From NCBI GenBank assembly GCA_030045295.1, contig JASIGD010000420.1, positions 1-10,468 on the forward strand: a stretch of DNA of 10,468 nucleotides, read 5' to 3'. Under the pieces are notes generated by a model, which was given only the letters and a program-made list of their open reading frames with translations, was not told where the DNA came from and did not search any database. Below are positions 1 to 5,415 of this stretch, piece by piece. A program made the translations under genes and the position numbers. Within the stretch, counting starts at the first letter, position 1, and each line of letters begins with the position of its first letter. Source of the DNA: Streptosporangiaceae bacterium (GTDB lineage: Bacteria; Actinomycetota; Actinomycetes; Streptosporangiales; Streptosporangiaceae).

Positions 1-3
1 GGC

Positions 4-1428
4 CTACCTGCTGGCTCCGGTGAGCTGGGTGGCGGGTAGCTGGGCGCCGCGGCCGGCGATGCGGACGGCGATGAGGTAGCCGGCGGCGGCGACGACGCCG
101 CCGACGATCCAGGAGATGTCGGCGCCGCCGAGGGCGTTGACCAGGGGGCCTTTGAGGTCGGTCTGGTCGACGAAGAGCAGTTCCACGCCGCAGGCGATCA
201 GGTAGGGGATGACCGCGACCCAGCGCCAGGCGCCGTAGATGCCGCGGGGGGTGTAGAACGAGGGCACGTCGTAGCGTTCGCGCTGGACCAGGTAGAAGTC
301 GACCAGGTTGATCAGCGACCAGGGCACGAACACGAACAGCAGCACGCTGAGGAAGTTGCTGAAGGTGGTGACGAAGGACCGCCAGCCCAGCAGCGCCAGG
401 ACCAGGGAGATGCCGGCGATCAGCAGCACCCCGGCCACCCGGGCGAGCCGGGACAGGCTGACTTTCTGCCAGGTGGAGCGGACCGATTCCCAGGACAGCA
501 TGCCGGTGTAGGCGTTCATCGCCGCGCCGGCCACCAGCGACAGCGCGGAGAACCACAGCACCCACTTGCCCGCCACGGTGGCGATGACGGTGACCGGGGA
601 GGACGCGGCCGGGGAGATCGCGGTGACCCAGGCGCCGAGCGCGCAAAACAGCACCGTGGACAGCGTGGAGCCGACCGCCACCGCGGTGAAGATCCGCGGC
701 CCGGAGGTGTCCTTGGGCATGTACCGGGAGTAATCCGAGACGTAGATCGCCCAGCTGAGCTGGTTCATGAAGAACAGCCCGACCACCACCAGGAAGACCG
801 GGAAGCTGGCCAGGTGGGTGCCGCCCATCCCCTTGGCCAGGTGGTCCCCGGAGGAGATGACCAGCGCCACCATCGCGATCCACACCCCGGTCATGATCAC
901 CACCAGGTACGGCTGCACCGCGTGGATCAGCCGGTACCCCCAGATCGCCAGCACCACGCACGGCACCGCGAAGATCACGATCCAGGCCTGCACCGGCAGC
1001 CCCGGGATCACCCCCTGCAGCGACTGCGCGCCGACCACCAGCCCGCCGCCCATGTACCCCACGTCCAGCACGATCCCCATCACGAACAGCACCACGCCGA
1101 AGTAGAACCCGAACTGGCCCCGCGACTGGATCATCTGCGGCACCCCCAGCCGCGGCCCCTGCACCGCGTGCAGCGCGGTCAGCACCCCGCCGATCACCGA
1201 CCCCACCACGATCGCGATGATCGCCCAGAACAAGTTCAGCCCCAGCAGCACCGCGAACGACCCCAGCACCACGCAGAAAAAGTTCGCGTTACACGCGTAC
1301 CACAACCGCCACTGCTGCCCGACCGTGCCGTGCCGCTGATCATCGGGGATCGGCTGAATCGAGTAATTCTCGATCTCCGCCGCCCGCGGGCGGCTGGCAG
1401 CGGTGGCGGTCTCGTCGATCCGTGTCAT
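4..1428 (-). CDS. NCS1-family permease (cytosine/purine/allantoin type), possible pyridine or vitamin B6 uptake
   Basis: A 474-residue polytopic membrane protein of normal length for the nucleobase:cation symporter-1 family. After a roughly 40-residue cytoplasmic N-terminus, about twelve hydrophobic segments run from residue 45 to 457. Family marks include the loop SDYSRYMP at 231-238, following a helix with NQLSWAIY at 222-229, and NLVDFYLVQRERY at 374-386. NCS1 proteins import cytosine, purines, allantoin, hydantoins or thiamine, and yeast Tpn1 of this family carries vitamin B6. The ATG at 1428 overlaps the TGA of the aminotransferase gene by 4 nt, so the two are probably co-translated. Because the partner looks like pyridoxamine-pyruvate aminotransferase, I infer a B6 vitamer or related pyridine as substrate. 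Allantoin or cytosine cannot be excluded from sequence. Codon third positions shift from mostly G early in the gene to almost all C near its end. The family is secure; the substrate is a guess. Confidence 0.9.
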   Translation of the reverse strand: MTRIDETATAASRPRAAEIENYSIQPIPDDQRHGTVGQQWRLWYACNANFFCVVLGSFAVLLGLNLFWAIIAIVVGSVIGGVLTALHAVQGPRLGVPQMIQSRGQFGFYFGVVLFVMGIVLDVGYMGGGLVVGAQSLQGVIPGLPVQAWIVIFAVPCVVLAIWGYRLIHAVQPYLVVIMTGVWIAMVALVISSGDHLAKGMGGTHLASFPVFLVVVGLFFMNQLSWAIYVSDYSRYMPKDTSGPRIFTAVAVGSTLSTVLFCALGAWVTAISPAASSPVTVIATVAGKWVLWFSALSLVAGAAMNAYTGMLSWESVRSTWQKVSLSRLARVAGVLLIAGISLVLALLGWRSFVTTFSNFLSVLLFVFVPWSLINLVDFYLVQRERYDVPSFYTPRGIYGAWRWVAVIPYLIACGVELLFVDQTDLKGPLVNALGGADISWIVGGVVAAAGYLIAVRIAGRGAQLPATQLTGASR

Positions 1429-2594
1429 GACATCGTCCTTCTGCTTTCCGCGAGCACGGCAAGCGCCGCCTCTAGACCGTCCCCGATCCGTACTGGTGCG
1501 CCCAGATCAGCCAGCGACCTGCCCAGCGCCGCCAGCCCCACGATCGGATGGAGTGCGCTCGCCGTGGGTCCCATGTGTCCGATGCGAACGAGATTCCCCG
1601 CGCCCTCACTGTCGGAGATCATCACGTCGTACCGTGCCCGGACGTGGTTGCAAACGGCCTCCTGGTCGAGATCTGCGGGAAGCGCTATGGCTGTGACGCA
1701 GGTCGACATGATGGCCTCGCGGGCCGGCCACAGCCGCAGGCCCATCGCCTCGGCGCCGGCCCGGCACATGCGCGCCGCGGTCTCGTGCCGGGCGAATGCT
1801 GCCTCGCGCCCCTCCGCGAGCCACCGGTCGCAGCCGGCTTCGACGCCGTAAACGTCGCTGACCGACGGGGTATACGGGAACTGCCCCTTCCCGTGCCAGC
1901 GGTCGCGCCAGTCCAGCAGCGACAAGAACGAGTCGCGGGGAGCCACCGGATTGCGTTCGATGGCGGCCCAGGCCTGCGGGCTCACGGCTATGAGTGACAT
2001 ACCAGGCTGGGCGCCAAGGCACTTTTGCGCGGCGGCGACGCTTACGTCAATCTGCCAGGCGTCCGGGTCGACGGGCATGCCACCGAATGAGGACACGCAG
2101 TCGACCAGCGTCAGGACACCATGGGCCCGCGCGATCGGGCCTATCCGGGAGCAGTCGTTGAGCGTGGCCGAAGGGGTCTCGGAGTGAACCACGCACAGCA
2201 GCTCAATCTCCGGGTGCGCGTCGAGGAACGCGGCCACCGCATCCGGGTCGACGACCTCGTGGTAGGGAACCTCGAGCTGGTGGACCTGAGCTCCGAAGCT
2301 CTCCAGCCAAAGGCCCATCCCGTGGCCGTAGACGCCGGAGGACAGATTCAGTACCGGCATGCCGGGGCGGACCAGCGAGCGCGCCGCAGCCTCGAGGCCG
2401 AGCATGGCCTCGCCCTGCAGCAGGATGATCTCTTGAGAAGTGCCGAAAACCTGGCCCACCTTGGTTTCCGTGCGACGGAAGGTCTCCAGGAACGTGGGAT
2501 CGTAGTGGTGGGTCACGGGCTTGCTGAGCGCGGCCAGTACCGCGGGGTACACAGTCGTCGGCCCGCCCGCGAGTGTGAAATCCGGATCGCGCAT
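1425..2594 (-). CDS. ppaT: Class V PLP aminotransferase, probable pyridoxamine-pyruvate aminotransferase
   Basis: Predicted to transfer the amino group of pyridoxamine to pyruvate, giving pyridoxal and alanine, the entry step of B6 degradation. The 389-residue protein has the fold-type I layout: Asp165 in LVDCVSSFGG, which would face the cofactor nitrogen, Lys191 in AQKCLGAQPG as the catalytic lysine, and Arg337 in RIGHMGPTA as the substrate carboxylate binder. Blocks that I recall being nearly the same in Mesorhizobium PPAT are QGEAMLGLEAA (60-70, with Glu62 at the pyridoxamine-contacting Glu), NLSSGVYGHG (83-92), LDWRDRW (227-233) and FPYTPSVSD (239-247). A second arginine of that enzyme appears to be Asp328 here. 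The ATG at 2594 is chosen because GAGGAG lies 6 nt upstream; an in-frame TTG 21 nt further upstream is less likely. Ureidoglycine-glyoxylate (PucG) or alanine-glyoxylate aminotransferase are the alternatives. Subfamily call made without alignment. Confidence 0.8.
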   Translation of the reverse strand: MRDPDFTLAGGPTTVYPAVLAALSKPVTHHYDPTFLETFRRTETKVGQVFGTSQEIILLQGEAMLGLEAAARSLVRPGMPVLNLSSGVYGHGMGLWLESFGAQVHQLEVPYHEVVDPDAVAAFLDAHPEIELLCVVHSETPSATLNDCSRIGPIARAHGVLTLVDCVSSFGGMPVDPDAWQIDVSVAAAQKCLGAQPGMSLIAVSPQAWAAIERNPVAPRDSFLSLLDWRDRWHGKGQFPYTPSVSDVYGVEAGCDRWLAEGREAAFARHETAARMCRAGAEAMGLRLWPAREAIMSTCVTAIALPADLDQEAVCNHVRARYDVMISDSEGAGNLVRIGHMGPTASALHPIVGLAALGRSLADLGAPVRIGDGLEAALAVLAESRRTMS

Positions 2595-2692
2595 GGCATG
2601 CTCCTCGTCTCGCAAGTGATCTGACGCCCCGGAGCGGGAAGCCCTTTACCGCGCCACGGGGCTGCACTTGCCACAGGCGGTGCCGGCAGCTA

Positions 2693-2729
2693 ACGACGGC
2701 GGGAGGCGGTAACGCTGCTCGCCCGTCGT
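2693..2729. other. Strong imperfect hairpin in the presumed aminotransferase leader
   Basis: ACGACGG at 2693-2699 pairs perfectly with CCGTCGT at 2723-2729. Beyond one bulged C (2722), four more pairs form: 2700-2703 with 2718-2721, one of them G-U. The apical part contains GCG-GTAA-CGC, which can close a further small stem. No U-rich run follows on either strand, so a simple intrinsic terminator is unlikely. It may shape the leader RNA or be incidental in GC-rich DNA. Confidence 0.4.
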
Positions 2730-2748
2730 GTGCCTTACGTGTTAGATT

Positions 2749-2777
2749 TTGACTGTTGACTCTTCGCATCATACAAA
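2749..2777 (+). promoter_or_regulatory. Candidate promoter for gntR
   Basis: TTGACT at 2749-2754 matches five of six consensus -35 bases. It is followed 17 nt later by TACAAA at 2772-2777, a four-of-six -10 match. A start near 2784 would leave a leader of about 40 nt before the GTG at 2825. A second TTGACT sits at 2756-2761, in direct repeat with a 7-nt period. Prediction from consensus only. Confidence 0.45.
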
Positions 2778-2778
2778 G
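2762..2778. promoter_or_regulatory. Candidate GntR operator, imperfect 17-bp dyad
   Basis: CTTCGCATCATACAAAG is symmetrical about position 2770: six of eight base pairs match, with mismatches only at 2765/2775 and 2767/2773. Its core TCGCATCATACAA fits the TNGT...ACNA operator pattern of FadR-type GntR proteins except for one base. It covers the spacer and -10 of the predicted gntR promoter and also the opposite-strand TATGAT (complement of 2768-2773). Bound protein could therefore block both transcripts. I found no second copy upstream of the seven-gene operon. Confidence 0.5.
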
Positions 2779-2796
2779 CAGCTTGATGCGGGCGCA
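2768..2796 (-). promoter_or_regulatory. Candidate promoter for the aminotransferase/permease unit
   Basis: On the minus strand TATGAT (complement of 2768-2773) matches five of six -10 bases. A weak TTGCGC lies 18 nt upstream as the -35 (complement of about 2792-2797). Transcription would start near 2760 and give a leader of about 165 nt before the ATG at 2594. The good -10 and its overlap with the dyad are the main support; the -35 is poor. Confidence 0.35.
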
Positions 2797-2824
2797 ATGG
2801 TACGACTGACGATAAGGTGATCAC

Positions 2825-3544
2825 GTGGCTCCGGCGTTCGACAACCTCACACTGTGGGAGCGCGTCTATCGGCACCTGCGGCAGCAGATCCTGGAGGACC
2901 AGCTTCCCCCCGGGACCGAGCTGTCCGAGGTGGCGTTGTCGCGTGAGCTGGCGGTGAGCAGGGGACCGATCCGGGAGGCCATGGGCCGGCTGGCAGCCGA
3001 GGGGCTGGTGACCGTCCGGCCGCGCCGGGGCGCCGAGGTCCGTTCGCTCACCCCGCAGGAGCTCATCGATGCGTACCAGGTCCGGGAGGCGCTGGAAGTC
3101 ATGGCCGTGCGCCTCGCGGTCCCGAAGACTACGCAGTCCGACCTGGAGCGCCTGGACGAGCTTGTCGACCGCATGGCCGAGTTCGCCAGGAAGGACCGGG
3201 TCGCCGAATTCTTCGCCGCGAACGTCGCGTTCCACGAGCTGCTCTGCCAGCTGAGCGGGAATAAGAAGCTGCAGGAGGTGCACCATCGGCTGGGCGGCGA
3301 GATCAGCCGCTTCCAGGCCCGGACGCTGGCCTTGCGGGGCAGCTTGAGCAGCTCGGTAGCCGAGCATCGCGCGATCTTGGCGGCGGTCCGGCTGGGGGAC
3401 GCGGATAAGGCCTGCGAGCTGACGGCCGCGCACGTCCAGGTACCGGCGCAGCGGCTGCAAGAGTCCTTGGATCACGACGCCGCCGCGGCCTCATCAGATC
3501 CCGGCGAATTGCTCGAAGCGGGCAGCCTGGTCAGCTCCCCTTAG
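2825..3544 (+). CDS. GntR-family transcriptional regulator, FadR/FCD subfamily
   Basis: A 239-residue DNA-binding protein of usual length for this subfamily. Residues 8-75 form the winged helix-turn-helix, with LSEVALSRELAVSRGPIREAMGRL territory from 33 to 56 and the wing at 60-72 (GLVTVRPRRGA). Residues 78-212 form the all-helical FCD effector domain, often a carboxylate- and metal-binding pocket. Visible FCD histidines are His137 (AFHELL), His181 (AEHRAIL) and His203 (AAHV). The Asp usually found four residues before the first His is Asn133 here, so metal binding may be altered. The GTG at 2825 follows AAGGTGA with 4-nt spacing. The gene diverges from the aminotransferase and converges on the seven-gene operon. 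I infer that it represses the flanking units and responds to a B6 breakdown acid; the ligand is unknown. The C-terminal tail after about 215 is low-complexity and probably disordered. Confidence 0.95.
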   Translation: MAPAFDNLTLWERVYRHLRQQILEDQLPPGTELSEVALSRELAVSRGPIREAMGRLAAEGLVTVRPRRGAEVRSLTPQELIDAYQVREALEVMAVRLAVPKTTQSDLERLDELVDRMAEFARKDRVAEFFAANVAFHELLCQLSGNKKLQEVHHRLGGEISRFQARTLALRGSLSSSVAEHRAILAAVRLGDADKACELTAAHVQVPAQRLQESLDHDAAAASSDPGELLEAGSLVSSP

Positions 3545-3577
3545 CCAGCACCCGACCGAGGGCACCTCCGGCCGGCC

Positions 3578-3592
3578 CGGGCTAGCGGCCCG
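3578..3592. terminator. Weak hairpin between convergent genes
   Basis: CGGGC at 3578-3582 pairs with GCCCG at 3588-3592 around a 5-nt loop, next to the palindromes CCGGCCGG (3568-3575) and GCCCGGGC (3575-3582). It lies where gntR (stop at 3544) and the FAD-subunit gene (stop at 3582) converge, overlapping the latter's stop. There is no T-run on either side, so it is a poor intrinsic terminator. Listed because it is the only structure between the two ends. Confidence 0.2.
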
Positions 3593-4463
3593 CCCGCGCG
3601 TTGTCGTTCGCGGCCGAAGCCGCCGCCGACAGCGCCTGCCCGGAGAGGACCTGGACCAGATGCTCCAGGTACTGGGGCGAGCAGTCGCCGCCGTCGGTGA
3701 ACGTACACTCCGAGGCGGCCTGCTGCGCACACTCGACGGTGCGGGCAGGGAATTCGGCCAGGCCCGCGCCGACCACGGTGCCGGCCGCCTGAACCGCCAC
3801 CGGGCGGGGGACAGCAGATCCGACGGCAAGCCGCGCCTGCGTCACGACGCCGCCGGTCAGCTGCACGCTCGCGGCCACGGTCACCACCGGGCGCTCGTGC
3901 AGCTTCATGCGGACGTGGGCCATCCCGGTCCCGGCGGGCCGGGCCGGGAGTTCCACCGCGACGAGCACCTCCCCCGGCTCCAGCACGGTCTGATAAGGCC
4001 CTTGGAAGAATTCGCGTGCGCCGACGCGCCTGGTCTCGGCGCCTTTCTGACACAGCAGAAAGGCGCCGGCCGCGACAAGGAACGTCGCGGGGTCGGAGTG
4101 CGGATCGGCAAAGCAGAGATTGCCGCCGAGCGTCCCCGTGCACCGGACCCTGAGGTTGGCCACCTTGGACAGCATCGCGGCCATTTCCGGATAGCGCGCC
4201 CGGAGCCGTGTTGACGTCTCCAGCCCGTAGTGAGTGACCGCCGCGCCGATCCGCAGGCCATCGCCCTGCTCTGCTATTTCGCGCAGGCTATCGATCCGTT
4301 TCAGGTCGACCAGGTGGGCGTAATCGGCAAGCCCCAGCTTCATGGCCAGGAGCAGCTCAGTGCCGCCGCAGTACATCGCGGCTTCGTCACCCAGGTCGAT
4401 CATGACCCGGCTGGCCTCGCTGACCGAGCGCGGCCGGTGCAGGACGAACGGCGGCAGCTTCAC
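3582..4463 (-). CDS. FAD-binding (medium) subunit of a molybdenum hydroxylase
   Basis: This 293-residue protein matches CoxM/XdhB-type subunits, which pass electrons from the iron-sulfur clusters to FAD and on to NAD+ or another acceptor. The N-terminus PPFVLHRPRSVSEA (4-17) is characteristic. FAD-binding motifs are YCGGTELLLAMKLG (31-44) and TLGGNLCFADPHSD (111-124). Residues from about 175 form the C-terminal flavoprotein domain. The GTG at 4463 is chosen because family homology begins there; the frame stays open upstream but lacks similarity. The Shine-Dalgarno is poor (GGTGAG, 3 nt upstream). The gene is last in the operon, 28 nt after the FHMPC-dehydrogenase-like gene and separated by it from its partner subunits. 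It has three evenly spaced cysteines (245, 253, 261) that I do not recall in the family. At 293 residues it is too short to carry the [4Fe-4S] insertion of 4-hydroxybenzoyl-CoA reductase. Confidence 0.92.
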   Translation of the reverse strand: MKLPPFVLHRPRSVSEASRVMIDLGDEAAMYCGGTELLLAMKLGLADYAHLVDLKRIDSLREIAEQGDGLRIGAAVTHYGLETSTRLRARYPEMAAMLSKVANLRVRCTGTLGGNLCFADPHSDPATFLVAAGAFLLCQKGAETRRVGAREFFQGPYQTVLEPGEVLVAVELPARPAGTGMAHVRMKLHERPVVTVAASVQLTGGVVTQARLAVGSAVPRPVAVQAAGTVVGAGLAEFPARTVECAQQAASECTFTDGGDCSPQYLEHLVQVLSGQALSAAASAANDNARAGR

Positions 4464-4491
4464 GCGCTCACCAATTCCGCCTCGGGGGCAT

Positions 4492-5415
4492 CTATAGACC
4501 CGACAAGACCTTGCGCACGGCGACCAGTCCGGCGGCGATCTCCGCGCGTTTCTCGGCCACCTGTTCCTCGGTATAGGCGTACATGCCACCGAGGGTCTTC
4601 ATACCGAGCTGGTTGCGCGCGGTCAGCTCGGTGATAATCTTCGGCACCTCCGCGGAGTCCGACAGGTCAGGGTTGAGGTAGGACGCCACGTTCTGGTAGA
4701 TGTCAAGCCCGGCCATGTCCAGCAAGCGCATCGGCCCGATGACCGCGAGCTTGTAACCGATACCCCATTTAACGCAGGTATCCATATCGGACCGGGAGAC
4801 GATTCCGCGCTCGACCAGCGACAGGCACTCGCGCAGGATCGCGTACAGGATCCTGTTCTCGACAAAGCCGGGCACCTCCCGCTCGACGACGGCTTCGTAG
4901 CCGAATGCCTCGATGGCGCCGACCACTTCGGCCCGGACATCCGGATCGGTCAGCTCGCCGGGTACCACCTCGATCATGGGTATGAGGTGCGGCGGGTTGG
5001 ACCAGTGCATGCCGATGACACGCCCGGGGTGCCGCAGGTCCCTGGCTATCTCGGTAACCGGGATGCCGGACGTGTTGGTGGCCAGGATGGCGTCCGCCGC
5101 TGAATACTCCTCGAGCTGGGCGAAGACCTGCCGCTTGAGCTCGATTCGCTCGGGCACCGCCTCGAGCACCATGGCCGCTCCGGACACCGCGGCGCTCAGC
5201 CCGGGCTCGAAGGAGACCGAGCCGCCCGGGCTCGACGGCGCGCCGACGCGGTCGAGGACCTGCGACGCCAGCTCGGCAGCTCCCTTGGCGCGTTCCAGCA
5301 CCTCCGCGCTGATATCGGTCAGCCGCACGGCCGAGCCCGACCGCGCGAGCACCGCAGCCATGCCAGGACCCATGGTCCCGGCGCCGACGACCGCCGACAC
5401 TGCTGGAATCGTCAT
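4492..5415 (-). CDS. 3-hydroxyacyl-CoA-dehydrogenase-fold enzyme, probable FHMPC 5-dehydrogenase of B6 catabolism
   Basis: Predicted to oxidise the aldehyde of 5-formyl-3-hydroxy-2-methylpyridine-4-carboxylate with NAD+, giving HMPDC. Of the 307 residues, 5-185 form the Rossmann domain, with GAGTMG at 11-16 and Asp34 at the NAD+ ribose position. Residues 186-307 are the helical C-terminal domain. His137 and Glu149 are the catalytic pair, 12 apart as in the family. The stretches GMHWSNPPHLIPMIEV (135-150), VPGFVENRILYAILRE (181-196) and CVKWGIGYKLAVIGPM (214-229) followed by LLDMAGLDIY are nearly those I recall for the Mesorhizobium enzyme (mlr6793). They differ from beta-oxidation enzymes, which usually have HFFNP. 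The ATG at 5415 overlaps the molybdenum-subunit stop by 4 nt and has GGAG 8 nt upstream. No thiolase or enoyl-CoA hydratase lies nearby. A generic hydroxyacyl-CoA dehydrogenase remains possible. Confidence 0.82.
   Translation of the reverse strand: MTIPAVSAVVGAGTMGPGMAAVLARSGSAVRLTDISAEVLERAKGAAELASQVLDRVGAPSSPGGSVSFEPGLSAAVSGAAMVLEAVPERIELKRQVFAQLEEYSAADAILATNTSGIPVTEIARDLRHPGRVIGMHWSNPPHLIPMIEVVPGELTDPDVRAEVVGAIEAFGYEAVVEREVPGFVENRILYAILRECLSLVERGIVSRSDMDTCVKWGIGYKLAVIGPMRLLDMAGLDIYQNVASYLNPDLSDSAEVPKIITELTARNQLGMKTLGGMYAYTEEQVAEKRAEIAAGLVAVRKVLSGL

Larger units (their letters stand above)
2595..2824. promoter_or_regulatory. Divergent intergenic control region between the aminotransferase and gntR
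   Basis: This 230-bp gap holds no gene and separates the minus-strand aminotransferase/permease unit from the plus-strand regulator. The half near gntR (about 2740-2820) is less GC-rich than its surroundings and carries the promoter-like elements and a dyad. The half near the aminotransferase would form a 5' leader of about 165 nt if transcription starts near 2760, and contains a hairpin at 2693-2729. This layout is typical of a locally acting regulator that controls itself and its divergent neighbour. Confidence 0.75.

Noticed and set aside
814..1851. Long plus-strand open frame of about 345 codons across the permease gene
   Set aside because: Its product is a run of His, Pro, Arg and Gln with no domain. 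It is the antisense shadow of GC-rich coding DNA, and it crosses a real gene junction.
2595..2615. TTG start seven codons upstream for the aminotransferase
   Set aside because: The GAGGAG Shine-Dalgarno lies between the TTG and the ATG at 2594 and is correctly spaced only for the ATG.
3568..3592. Intrinsic bidirectional terminator between gntR and the FAD-subunit gene
   Set aside because: Short GC-rich stems exist but no T-run follows on either strand. Kept only as a low-confidence feature.
4464..4589. N-terminal extension of the FAD-subunit frame
   Set aside because: The first 42 residues show no family similarity and overlap the end of the preceding gene. Homology begins at the GTG at 4463.
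4492..5415. Beta-oxidation 3-hydroxybutyryl-CoA dehydrogenase
   Set aside because: HWSNPP replaces the usual HFFNP, the C-terminal domain matches the FHMPC dehydrogenase type, and no thiolase or enoyl-CoA hydratase is nearby.
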